Below are positions 32,249 to 44,480 of a stretch of DNA of 64,000 nucleotides, piece by piece (within the stretch, counting starts at the first letter, position 1; every line of letters starts with the position of its first letter). A model generated the notes under the pieces. It searched no databases. It had not been told where the DNA came from and saw nothing but the letters and a program-made list of their open reading frames with translations. Origin of the DNA: Lepturacanthus savala (lineage: Eukaryota; Chordata; Actinopteri; Scombriformes; Trichiuridae); contig CM060461.1 in the NCBI GenBank assembly GCA_030544235.1, positions 4,143,449-4,207,448 of the forward strand, read 5' to 3'. Made by a program: the position numbers and the translations under genes.

Positions 32249-32306
32249 CGAAAGAGCCGGATCTTCTTAGTGTGCTCACTAAAAAAAGCTGAAATCCTCA
32301 TCACTG

Positions 32307-34770
32307 GTTGATGATGATTGACTATTGATGAATTGACTAATTAACTAATAATTGTGATTTGGTGATGCCCACTACTTATAAGTTAAAAAGAAAAAAAAAA
32401 AAAAAACTACATACACCCAAAGTCTACTTACTTTTCCCTACATCTATTCTATAGCAGTTATATTTTTTGCTATTATCTTTTGAGGGGCTGCAGGGACAGG
32501 AGCAATTTCCCTCTGATATATTAGAGGTCTGCTATAGCCTGGACAAGTCGACAGACTCGTTTTCTATAATTCCCACTCTTCATTTAAAACATTTAAATTG
32601 CTTTACATTTCTGGTGTATCCTTTCCTACAGCTAGAACATCAAACAACTTATATGTTGTACTGTAGCCGCTGACTCTGCCAAGGTGCTAACTTAGATCTT
32701 TCCAAACTCTTGTGGAAGTTAAGCTAAACAACCCAAATGGGCCAGACTGTGAAAGTGATGTAGCTCAATCACAGCACCGCTGCTCCAAACGGCAACGTGC
32801 CTTCGGAGAAGCACATGTGCAGGTCAGTGCACCACTTTAGGGCTCAATATGTCCAAGACAGAAAACAAAGTTGCAGACAAGGATATGCACAGTAGAGCCA
32901 TGCATGCATGTGGAGGGCAGGTAGTTTATGAACTGCTTCACTAAAAATAAATTCATATCGACGTTGCCAGCATGGGTTGAGCGTTCCAATACACTAAATT
33001 CATTTGTTCATGTCCTGGATTCATCTCAGACTTTTGGACCTTGCCGTATATTAAAGCTTATTTTTCTAATAGAGTATTTGCTGGTAAAACCAGCCTTTTT
33101 TCTGCATTTTCATATTCATACAGTTTACTGTGCCTTGCTCACTTCCCCTGGCCTTTTTTCACGGCTGCCACAGGGATTTGAATTAGCGACCTGTCCATCA
33201 CAATGCCATGGCAGCGCTGCCTTAATACTGGAAATGCTTTTCAATTCATGATGGATGGCTGCAATTTAACTGTAACCACCTGTTCCTACACTACAACACT
33301 GCAGGTTTGGAATGTAATAAGCTTGTAACTGTATAAATGCTGAATAAATACACTTTAACAATGGGGGGTGGGGGGTGGGGTTCTTTGCTGCTGTTGCGGT
33401 TCTTTTTTAAACATGACACAGACATGTAGAATTACAGACTGCAGAGCATGTTAAACACAATGACAAATGTTTTTGTCAAAGTCATCCAGGCAATCAGCCT
33501 ACTTAGGACTAACATTTAAACATCTCCTCCTCTACAGCTGAGAGTGCAGTACAGAAATCCCCAGTATCATGTTTAAAAAAAAAGACAAAAGAGAGAAGAA
33601 AAAGAACAGCATCTTGCTGGGAAGCAGGACAGAGACCAGCCTGTAAGTAGGACAGAACATCTGTGCTCTAGAATATCTCTGCAGATGGCATCACGTCAAA
33701 ATAACAGTGCCAATAACAGTTGGAACTGTGATCATTTGTAATAATTATACCCATGATTACCTGCAGCCTGTTTCTGTGCTATTACAGCCTGCATGAAGAT
33801 TTGATTTTAGATTTTTCACATTTTACGAAAGCAACAGAATCTGAAAAACTTTACAATTGATCCTAAGTCCTGACAGTTTTCACTCTAATGACAATTTAAT
33901 TGACAACTTCAGTCAACTTTCCTGTATACTGAGATGGCTTCGTGCAGCTTGTCTATGTTTAAGAGAAAACTAATGTTTGAAGAAGATAACATTACTTTGT
34001 AGAGTCATATTACTCTGGATTATTGTGCCCTTATTGTGCTGCCTTGCTATTCTGTATAAAAGGTACACAGGTGGAATGAGGGAGAAAATGGATTTGAATT
34101 TGTAAGAAGTTTCAGAGTTGCTTCTAACATAGTAGCATTTGCTACTTGGTTGGTTTGTTCATCCCATTATCACCAATGTCCTTATTTCTGTGGTAAATGT
34201 AAAGAGATTTGGAAAAGAACGAATAGGTTCCTGAATGATATATCATTAGCCAGAAAATATCAGAGCAATCATCCCTTTGTTTATATTTTTCTTTTCTTTT
34301 CTTATTTGGACGTAACATCCCAATGGAAAAATACTTTGCTGGTACCCAGAAGGGGAAAAGGTAAATAAATACACAGCATTGTTTCTTTTTGTTAAACTTA
34401 TTCTTCCTAGCAACAGTAACTAGGTGGAGTGGGACTCAGGAAGGGTCACTTGAGTTTTCCCTACAGTTCTGTGCATGAGTCAACTTTCCACTTCATTGTT
34501 TTAGTGTTAAACTATGCTGCTTTAGGTACATGAGATCCATTTTTAATGTTTTGTTCAATTTGTACAGCGTCAAACAAAATTATAGTCAATATGTTTCTGG
34601 AAGTACAACTTCATTTTATAAGAGAACAGCCTGAACCTCGACCATAAACTATTTATTCATGATCTCAAATGTCAAAAGACAGAGTTTGGGACCAACTGTC
34701 ATATTTTTGTGAATTACTACAGGAATGCAACATACATTCCAGACAATTTACATCAACTGTTGCTAAAAAT
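32307..34770. other. Gene-free sequence
   Basis: No exon recognised. There is an A-run at about 32390-32406 and a G-rich run GGGGGGTGGGGGGTGGGG at 33363-33380. The frame at 32928-33251 contains no known motif. Confidence 0.5.
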
Positions 34771-34800
34771 GTTTATATATATATATATATATATATAAAC
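34771..34800. repeat. (TA)n tract forming a 30-bp palindrome
   Basis: GTTTATATA...TATATAAAC is self-complementary over its full 30 bases. Alternating AT of this length melts easily and can extrude as a cruciform. Confidence 0.9.
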
Positions 34801-36440
34801 AAATATATTAATTAAACAACTAGTTTGAAGACTTCCACCATGTCTAAAGTACACAGAAGTACACTGAGGCACCTTGGAACAGCGTTCAGTGCCACACATG
34901 GAGCATGGGAATGAGTGCCGGGGGTTAGAGGTCAGCGAATGAGCTGAACAGGAAATACCCAATATGTTGAACATCATTACCCTGTTCTGCTCAATTACAA
35001 AAATGTTTATCAGTGCTTACTTGTGGTATCAATCATGTTTCCTCCAACTTAATGAATGAAATCTGTCACTGTAGATTCGGGCAGACAAGCAATCACATTC
35101 AATTACTTTTGTTTGGAAAAACATGCCATTGTTGGTTTGGCTCTTCATTACTCCAAGGTACTGGTATCAAAACATGTACAATTCCAAACGTTCTCGCTTT
35201 CGTCACAATTTTTAGCATGAAATATAAATATTTTTGTCTAAGACTTTTCCCTTCAGCTTTCTTGAAGTTTATTTGCTGTAAATGTGTTTAAAGCAGAATT
35301 CACTTTTATACACCGGTTAAGAAAAACAATATCTGTTATCCCCGGTCCAGTTAGATGTATCTGACGTTAGGGAGATTCATGTTATGCTGTTGTCAGGAGA
35401 CAAAACTTGACCACTACCCTTTCCAAGTATCATATACAGATATGAATATTACATTTTGGAATGGTCCGTTTTAAAACGGACCATTCCAAGTTGTATGCAG
35501 TTGCATTTTCTGGTAGTCATCTGTTTTAATACGAGGAGCCAGGAAACAATCAACACAATTCAATAATCACCCCGGCTGTTTAAACCAAACCAGGGAGGCC
35601 CTTCTTTCTGTTTATTTTCCTTGTATCGTGTTGCATTTTCTTTTTAATTTCATGGCCAAGTGGACCTCCCTGACATCCTGCCCCCACCCTCCATCCCACC
35701 CAACTCCACGCTCATTCCCCTGTCTCCCTCACCCCTATTCGTCTCCCTTGTGGTCCTGAAACCCTTCATCAACACTCCAGATTCCTTAAAGGTCATGCTG
35801 CGCTCCTATTGAGTTGTTGGCAGATGGAGCTGAGCTTTCTTTCATGAGTTCACACTCTGATTTGAAGTGCATGCATTGTCTATTTTGTTTAACTGTCTTC
35901 ACCAACATTAAACTTAACTAACTTTAATATAATAAGATCTACCTAATAAAATCTACCTAGTACCTAACAGAAGTCTAAGATTTCTGATATATTAAAAGAT
36001 AAAGAATTTTTAGGGGGATTGAGACAATTCATTTGCATGAAACTTTGCACATACAATGCATTGTCATAAAATGTTTACTCTTTAGAAATATATGGTCTGG
36101 AGAGCGATGCTTAAAACTGGCTATAATTATAATTAAGGTAGGTACTTAAATTACATCATCAACAACTACAGTAGTAAAATGCAAGTAGGCATAAACATTA
36201 ATGTAGCAGTAATATTAATACAAAAATGTCCTACATAATAGTAAAACAGATTATTTTAGTGCAAAATAGTATTATATTAGTATTATTAAAAAGTGGCAAT
36301 GCTTTGTTTAGCTGGTTCCAATGTTGCTAAAAATTAAATAAACTCATCTATTTCCTCCCCTTCAACACAAAACATGTCTGCATTGCTCCTGTCCCACTGT
36401 GGAGTGCTTTTAATTCTTTTAAAGGCAAATGATGTTTTTT
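34801..36440. other. Gene-free sequence around a perfect palindrome
   Basis: Apart from the 34-bp palindrome at 35456-35489, nothing is recognised. The stretch 35530-35850 is less AT-rich and pyrimidine-rich (CCTGCCCCCACCCTCCATCC) and could be regulatory, with no coding sense. Confidence 0.45.
35456..35489. repeat. Perfect 34-bp palindrome
   Basis: TTGGAATGGTCCGTTTT is followed with no spacer by its exact reverse complement AAAACGGACCATTCCAA. The centre is TTTTAAAA at 35472/35473. No mismatch or loop is present, and the match stops outside the 34 bases. It is not a simple repeat. Possible origins are head-to-head transposon ends, a template-switch inversion, or a symmetrical protein-binding site. 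I cannot choose between them. Confidence 0.95.
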
Positions 36441-36467
36441 TTTGTTTTTTTTTTTGTTTTATTTCAG

Positions 36468-36642
36468 GGTCATAGTGTTTTCATTCTTTGCAGCTTTGGG
36501 ACTGATCACCTCCACACATGTAATCTGTTTGCTTTTCATTTGGATTTACTTTGTCATGGTGGCCATTAAATCTGTTTCTACCTACCGACTTCTGCTCAAA
36601 AATAAAAAGCGTTTTCAGAAGAAAAGCCTACAACTACAATGA
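36468..36642 (+). CDS. Possible terminal exon of a small membrane protein (uncertain)
   Basis: A strong acceptor-like tract (T-rich run 36435-36465 ending TTTATTTCAG) opens into a 58-codon frame ending in TGA at 36640. The frame begins VIVFSFFAALGLITSTH, continues as a hydrophobic segment (residues about 1-38, enough for one long or two short membrane helices) and ends in a basic tail with KNKKRFQKK. An AATAAA polyadenylation signal follows at 36750. I do not recognise the protein. T-rich DNA readily encodes hydrophobic residues and 58 stop-free codons are not rare, so chance is quite possible. No partner exon was found upstream. Confidence 0.2.
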
Positions 36643-39600
36643 CAAACATTCATCCAGTAGAGCTAATAGCATCGAATGAACAGCTGCATAATCATCATAA
36701 TCCTAATAGACATTTATTTACATGGAAAGCTATACATTACTAGAGAAAAAATAAACAGCGTATTTCAGAATGTTTGGTTTCTGGTTAAAACTAATGTTAT
36801 TTCCTGGTGTGGTTATAAACATGTGTAACAATGATTTCTATAGAAAGTAGGTGTAAAAAAAAATCTTGGAAAGACATTTTGAAAGCTGAGACAATCCAGT
36901 TCTGAAATTTAAAACAGCTGTGAAGTGACCGTAACTTGGACAGACATACTGTACAACGGAAACGTACAGTACACACACACACACGTCCATCCAAACATAC
37001 AATTGCACACATTGTGTGTCACGTTGGCAAAAAATAAATACGCTTACAGGAATGAATGCAGACAGCAGCACAATTACTGTACAGTGTGTGACAGATTATG
37101 CTTAAAACATGACATGGGTGGTTTTGTACACACATACACACATGGCAGCTGTCAGCAGCACAGTGAAACCCCTGTATACATGCGGTATTGCGTGTGCGTG
37201 TATGTGTGTGTGTGTGTGTGTGTGTCTGTGCGTGTTCCCCCTGACATCTCCATACAGAAAGTGAACACGGCTGTGCCTCCCAGCAGATTCTCTGCACCAC
37301 ATAAAGATGTCATCAGACAGGCGCTGTAAATAATTCTGCTGAAGCTATTCGTTGCAGCGATGATGAATGAGGCTGATTCAGAAGCCACTCGTTACATGAC
37401 AGCATTAGCTTACTTCATTTATCTGCGGTTAAAGTAGAATGCAGGCTCAATTCCATGTGTAAATTGGAGTGCTGGTGCTTTCATGTAGTGTAATTATGCT
37501 TGAAATGTGGTTATTGAAAGTTAGAAGGACTGTTGTCAATACGGTTAAGAGTGCGGTGTTGTGTCTATTTTGAGCACACGTATTTCCTCGCATTAACTTA
37601 TAAACCTTGCAGCTTCAGTTGGTGAAGAAAGAAAGAAAAAATAAGATTAAAGACATTTCGAAGCACCTTTGAGCATCACCTGAACTGTGACAGTTATCAT
37701 TCAGTCATGCACATCCATCCCACAGGGTGCAGGCAGCCCATAGCAACGCAGCAGTAGATGTTTGTAGACACACGCACACACATGCTCAGTTACTATAACA
37801 GGAGTATTAGTGACCGACAGGTAGTGCTCGGACATCTGCCAAACCGCACAGAGCTGCTGGAGGTGCCAGGTTCAGCCGTGTTTGTGTGTGAATGCACTTC
37901 AGGTATATGCAGGAAGTTTTGATTATACTCATGTATGCTTAAGACAACATCAGCTCATTTTCACAGGGTTGGACCACCATAGTAGACGATGCTGTCTTCT
38001 ACCTGCCAGACTCTCACACACATTCCTGCTTTCTTCAGACTTTACGACTAATCTAGTTGTTTTATTGAAATACGGTCTGTTATTGAAATACGGATTTGTT
38101 AGAAAAAATTAAAGATTCTTATTTAATGAAAGACATGTATTTCATTGTTGGTAGGAAACCTCAAACTACAAAACAGGCCGTTGATTGTAAAAATATTCAG
38201 TTTGTACAATTCCAACTAATTGCTTGTATAAAATATTGTGTTCTAGTTATAGTGGAGCACAGCAGTTATCAATAATAAATAGATTAATAGTTTTTTAAAG
38301 GAAAGAAGGAAAATGATGATTGATTCGAGAGACTCAAATAAGTCAGCAGTGTAATATGAAAATATTTTTAGTTACATTAAGAATTCTACACATATAGACC
38401 TAAAAACTTACATTTTATTATTTATGAAATTTCAAAACCAAAAAGTTGATGGAATGCAGCAAAGCTCCAAGTATTAGAGCCAACATTTTCCATAACAAAA
38501 CTTGTTTTTTTGTCAGATCCTCCATTCCCGGTGAATGCAGATATCTTTCAAACCCAGTCATCCAGCCCTCTCCTGGTAATGCTGGATTTCCACTAGAAAA
38601 CTTTAGTCTGATAACATCAGGGTTATTATCTTGTAGCTGACAAACCTCCTCCAGAACCACAGAAAACTGTTTTCATGGGCTGACCGTTATAATCCATGAC
38701 TGGAAAACTGACTTTCATGTGTAAAATTGGTGGAGTTTCCCTTTAAAGTAACTGGATTGAGTGAATAATCCATGTTTCCTCCTTTCTCAACAGCTGCCCT
38801 GGAGCAAGGCACATAAGCTGCTAAACTATGGACTTTCCCAGTGGTCAGTCCTAGTAAATGGCAGCTGGATTGGGCAGCCCAGGTGGATAAAGTAGGGTTG
38901 CTCAAAATAAACCTGTTTCATGCTGTGAAAAACCTGGGTAAAAATAAGATTCAATTAAACAAAGTTATTTACGGCCTTGACTCTGATCTTGTAAAGGTCG
39001 TCATGGGTTTGACATTCAGATTTTACAGTTACATAGCGATCTATTTCACACCACATTCACACATGGTATGACTCTCGGGAATGTACACAGCACCGCGTAT
39101 GTTTGAAAGACTAAAAATAGCTGCAACCAGTTTAGCCATGACCAAGAAATGTTTTTTTATAGTCTCTATTTTTACAGCAACTGTTTGTTTGTTTTTTGCC
39201 CATATACATCAATTTAACCTATTGTTTTATCCAGAAACGTTTGTCCAGGAATGCTAATCGGCAAGAACTATCATTTTAAAAGAGTTACACTAAATACTCT
39301 AGGCCACTGATAGAGGTGCCACAGCAGTTTTAAGGGAATTATTTATGTATAGTAGGGATATAAAGATGACGATACTTTAGCACAGATGCATATCAGAAAA
39401 CTGGTTAAAAATTCTGAAAGATGGCTTCATGAATGCACAAATGAGTTTGATTCTGAAAAGTCTTTTTTTCTGATTCAGCACAGAAAATACTGATGCAACG
39501 TTTTTGGTTTATTTATTTGTTTTCCATTTGCATTATTACAGATGTCAGTGTGTGTTTAAATTATGTTTTCATGCTTTTCACCAAGGCCCAGTTTCACCTC

Positions 39601-42600
39601 GGCCCTCTGTACTTTCATTAATATTTAATTCACTTTGAATCAAAGTATCTCATCACAAGTTTATCCTTGTGATATATTTATCCACATCATTTTACTACTA
39701 GATCATGTATTTTGATGGCTGTTCATATTGTAGATGACACACACTCCTCTAACCTTTAGTAATTACATAACTGCCACCATCACCCACTTTCTTCCTTTAT
39801 ACTGTGTTGGGCTGTGAAAATCCACTGAACCCAAACCCCAAAGTATATAAGCCAGTGAGTCACCTCCGTCAAGCAGCAGACGCATATCAGTTGCTCTCTA
39901 ATCATTTTTTCCCTCCGCTTCATTTGCTTTCTCCCTGGGTGTCCACAGAGTTTGTTGGTTAACTGGTCTGGAAAAGGTCAAGTCTGTTGAAGTGGAGCGG
40001 TGGTCTGAGCCAACATAAGCACAGACACTTTCCTCCAGGACCCTCCTTGGCAAATCAAGCCCTCAAGCAGAGGAGCAGAGTTCTGCTCTGGCTGCATGCT
40101 GCCCTCCCGCTAGCATACTTAGCATTAGCACGCGCAGCCAAGAGAAACTGTCACCGTTTAGGTCTAAGGGTGGCGTGGAAAAAGACGTGAACTTGAAATG
40201 GGTTGATTTCCTGTGCAAACACACAGTCCATTATTTGGGTTTCAAGCTGTAAGGTTGCCAGCTTGTGTGCTGGTCCAATAGAAAACAGAACAGCTATGTG
40301 GAGCACAGATGGCACAGCATATGGGTGGGTTTAAGTATGAAATGACTAAAAAAAAAAATCCCATTTTTGCAACTATTTTTATACAAACAGAACAAATGAA
40401 AGACAAATCAATTTTTTTAAATACTATTTATTATTATTGAACACTTGTAACTCATTTTGGGATCCACATGCATTACAATATCATTAATGCATTGCTTCTA
40501 TATCTTAATACCTCCTATAAATTCACTCTTTTCATCATTTTCATGGTCCAGCGAAGTTGGATGAGTTATTTTAAGCTGTCATGGTTCTGGGAGTAAAAGT
40601 CACATTAATTTTCTGCATTGACGATGCTGGATGTCTGACAGCTGGAGCTCTTCCAAGGCTTGTATGCCAAGGATGAATCACTGCAAAATATGAGTATCTG
40701 CGTAAGATGGGGTGACAAATGAAAAGGGAAAACTGTATTAAGGTATGGAAAAATTTACCAAGTATTTCCATTGAGGTCACACAGGTTCACCTACAATAAT
40801 GTGAATCACACAATTTTGGAGTTTCCAACATGACAAAACACCAATAAGGGAAAATCATTTGGAATATTAGTGTTCATCTCTCCAGTGAAGCTCATGACAG
40901 TTGGAGAACCTCTGCCAAGGACTGGAGCTGCTCTGGAGGCTCCTGGTAGACCAACATCTTACTGAGTCACTTTCTGTTGGCTTTTCTCATCATCTGTCAC
41001 CTTGCTGAATTTGGGATTTTCATTAAACGTCAATTCTGCAGGTTCTGGTAACACAAAAGACAGGATGTTCATTACAATTCCAAAGGGTAAGAAACATCCA
41101 ATTACTGAGCACATATATGGATATACATATATATTGGATACATACATACATACATATATATTGGACATTGGTTGTCCAAAGATTTTTACTGAGGTAGGAA
41201 CACTAGCTGTAAAATAGTTTGGTTGTGTCCAATATCAAGTTTGTAGCATCAAACCTGCAGACAGTGACATATATGATCAAATAAACACATTTCCAGGTTT
41301 CCTTTGGTTTATTAATTTTAATTTATTCCTTGTTTGTGTCCCGGTAGAGAAAGAGAGGCTGCTTGTAAATCTCCAGGAAAAATGGAAGCCACACCAGCAG
41401 ACACAAATCCAAATCCTGATCTGAAGAATCAGTCGTCATTTCAGTGCTGACACTGCTCATTTGCATGAAGTAAAACAAATCTAAACTCTGCTCATCGTTC
41501 TGGACCCTGGCGTCGTGCTGCTCACTGCTGCCTGGGCGCCAGACGTTCATCGTCGCCAGTGCCCGTTGAAAATGAATGACTGCCAGTCACACAGTAACAG
41601 TTGGATTAATTGATCCCCTGTTACAGCCATGCTAGCTCTGTGAGGTACTTGGCATTCAGCTCAAAGACCCTCTGTGCTGAACACTAACGCTATACAGGAT
41701 CTACAGCTAAGGATGATAGAAATGTCATTTGTTCAGTATTTGGTTATTGTAGGAATTTATATTTTGACCTGATGGAGGTAGATGATAAGTCAAGGAATCA
41801 TTTATAGTGTTTTTGCAATACGTTTAATTGTTGTTTTGACTTTGAAGTCAAATAGAGTGTCAGGAAACAGGGCCATCTACTAAAAATGCACAATCCTTGG
41901 ACATTCTAAGACCATGTGGTGTTCAGGCTGCTTTGCTTCCTAAAACACTTGATATGTTGGAGATAGGAGGATTCCAGCCAATAGAGATGATAAATAGCAT
42001 TGAAAAGTAACAAGTGTTCCTTCTGTAAAACCACAGTCTTATGTTGCAACCACTCAATAGGAGCCTAATTCAAACCAGCCCTTTTCTTTGAATCCTACAT
42101 GCTGCAAATCAATAATGTATGTACACAGATATTAGGACCACAGAGAGCAAACGAGAAAAAATAGCAGAACGACAGCACGAGGGCTGATGACTGAATAAGG
42201 TGTTTTCTTATCTCGATGCATTAAAGCTTTTTGATCTCACCTCAAAGCTCCCAAACCACTTCAAGTGAAGACATTTCAGATTGCATTAAAGAGACATTAG
42301 GCCACGGTCCTATTCTGCATGAAAATCACTTTATTGATGTTTCAGAGTCAGACTGTGATATCTAATCCATGCTGGAAATGTGCACAGGATTTTAGTTGCA
42401 TTTAATTTAACATATTGAAGGATAACTTGACAAAAAGTGAGCGTATTACAGAATGTTACCGTGGCAGAAAAACTGAGGGAGGAAGCTGTATCTTTGCAGA
42501 TTTGCAGGATTGAAAGTTCTCAGTCTTAAAATAACAGTAAGTGTTGTTATTGGAGGGAAGTCGCTCCTTGTTAGCATCAATAACACTGAGAGAATTGCTG

Positions 42601-43600
42601 TTGTGTTTATAATAAAACAGGCTGCTCCCCTCTGGTTTCTTATCAATCTAAAGGTCCATAACTAGCCTATAGTTATTTATTGCTGAGTTCCCTCTACAGT
42701 ATTGAGCTTTAAACTGTGCCTGTTTGCAATGTTCACAGTAACTTCCATTCAGGGGCAAAAATCCCATTTCATTGATGGGGGGACAATTTTTTTTTCAACA
42801 GTTTAGAAATGGACTGTTTTACATTTAGCAGCATTTGTGTTGTGCATTCATTTAACATTTCTTTAGTATTCAAAATGATTTCTTTGTGTTTACAAAGATT
42901 TTGGGGGAGCCAACTTTGGGGAAGGGGGGGGTCACGTTCCCTGTCCTTCCCCCCGACATTTTCACATATGCTTTTATTACATGTCAGCAGTCATTTCTGA
43001 TATATACTATAGTGACATTCCCCAGTGTCTTGAGACACATTTATGCTCATCATTTCATGTGTCTTGTATCTGGACAAAAGCTGATTGATTTCACAGACTT
43101 TCATTCACACCTGGTCACATACTGTTTACTTGTTCTTAGCCAACCGTGCCATGGTTTTCCCATCAGGATACAGAACCTCCTCCGGTCCACACACATTCTG
43201 ATGCACCTCGAGCTGTTTACGGTAACTGCCGAAAAATGCCAGAAGAATAAGTTGTGCACTTGGCAGTTTAGTTGCAACAATAAAAGTTTAGCTGTTGCTT
43301 CCTGTGTGAAAGGCTGAAAGATGAGTAATGTCAGTGTAATGTCAGCTGTTATTATCACAGATTAACGTAACCATTTCCATAGACAACTGATTAATTTATA
43401 ACTGCAGAGGAGCCGTACAGATTCCCGAAACACTTGAGAAAAAATAAATTAAAAGAATATCAATATATAAAACAACAAATGTAGTGGATTTAACTTTTTT
43501 TATTATACAAATAAAAAAAAAACTGGCTACACAAATCAGATCTCTGCCTTGCTACCTCACTCTTTCCTTTTTTGAATTTCACCCTTCCAGCTTCTCTACC
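36643..43600. other. Gene-free sequence; one TG tract, one odd minus-strand frame
   Basis: A short TG tract lies at 37203-37225. The stretch 37330-37510 looks regulatory (GCAGCGATGATGAATGAGGC, AGTGTAATTATGCTTG). On the minus strand, 41550-41323 is a 75-codon frame of balanced composition (SSEQHDARVQNDEQSLDLF; later LLVWLPFFLEIYKQPLF) that resembles coding more than its neighbours. I recognise no family and see no clear splice sites. A second minus frame ends at 40959 after an acceptor-like CCAGAACCTGCAG. Nothing else is supported. Confidence 0.4.
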
Positions 43601-43637
43601 CCCCGGATTTTTTTTTCTTTTTTTCCTACCTGAGCAG

Positions 43638-43716
43638 ATGGCTTCAAACACCAGGTATCCCCCAGGGGAGCCTCACGAGGAGGTCCTGGCCACTCCAGGC
43701 CTGCATAAACCACAGG
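43638..43716 (+). other. Exon-like segment with acceptor and donor (uncertain)
   Basis: A pyrimidine tract and CTACCTGAGCAG (ending at 43637) lead into ATGGCTTCAAACACCAG, an open frame reading MASNTRYPPGEPHEEVLATP then GLHKPQ. A donor-like AGG|GTGGGT follows at 43716/43717. The signals and local GC rise are suggestive, but I recognise no protein and find no partner exon. Confidence 0.2.
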
Positions 43717-43979
43717 GTGGGTGCCTGTGTGGAAAAAGAACGGACCAAATACATTTATACATTACTCCCCATTCCTACTTTAATGCACAGCGTGGCTCAA
43801 AGCAAATGGAACGCATGAGGGGGAGTGCTGGGGGAGCGAGGGACAGCGTGTGGGCGAAGGAGAGAAGGAAAAAAAAAGGGAGAGGGGCAGATACCAGGAG
43901 AACTGATTTCTCACAGATCTCAATGCAATTGTCTGATAAGAAAGAAAAATAACAGCGTCAGATGAGGGAAATTGCAAAG

Positions 43980-44480
43980 GGACACGTATCACCTTAGTTT
44001 ACATTGTGAGAGGCGGATCACAGGCGCCACAGAGAAGACGGAACGAGAAGCAGCTCTTTGCAAGGATGTGAAGAGACGTCTTGTAATGTATTCAGGATAA
44101 CCTGCCTCAGATGTGTATTTGTGTAAAATCCTATTGAACATTAACACTTTCATACATGAGGAGGGGGGAAAAATTAAAGTTCACGTCAACACTTGTTTCT
44201 AGATTCTGAATCGGTTTTATTTAGCGGGTGCAGTAACTGCAGGATTTTGTCTTGGTGACAGACGCAGAGACAAACTGACAGTCAGGAGTTTGGAAGTGAA
44301 CGTAAATTCTGACAGACATGCTGCAGACCAAACACACCCCCAGGCACGAGTAGTGCGTAGAAAGGACGCCCTGCGACAGCAAGTTCGCAGTTTGATCCTT
44401 GCCGTCGACGTGTGTCATCAGGACAGAGTCAGGTTTTTGCGTATTTTTAGCCTGATCTCTCGTTGTTAGAAAAGACAAAG
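43980..44480. other. CpG-enriched patch
   Basis: CpGs are clearly denser here than in surrounding DNA (for example AGACGGAACGAG, GCACGAGTAGTGCGTAG, CCGTCGACGTG). In a methylating vertebrate genome this suggests an unmethylated or selected stretch, such as a weak island or enhancer. A minus-strand frame of 85 codons crosses it without known motifs. Confidence 0.3.

Larger units (their letters stand above)
31352..32306. mobile_element. Possible hAT-like MITE interrupted by a Tc1-type MITE
   Basis: The proposed left end is TAGTGATGTGATTATTGTGA and the right end is the complement of CAGTGATGAGGATTTCAGC. A GAGCC/GGCTC theme occurs just inside both ends: TGAGCCTGTTCA...TGAACAGGCTCA at 31369-31411 on the left, AAAGAGCCGGATC at about 32250 on the right. 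Removing the Tc1-type insert would leave an element of about 465 bp. I found no clean 8-bp target duplication, so the outer boundaries are uncertain. Confidence 0.4.

Noticed and set aside
33160..33230. Possible tRNA-SINE reverse match (GGGATTTGAATTAGCGACCT)
   Set aside because: One B-box-like block only, without a matching A box or tail at the right spacing.
33363..33380. G-quadruplex at the G-rich run
   Set aside because: Only three separated G-tracts are evident, so a standard four-tract motif requires splitting one run.
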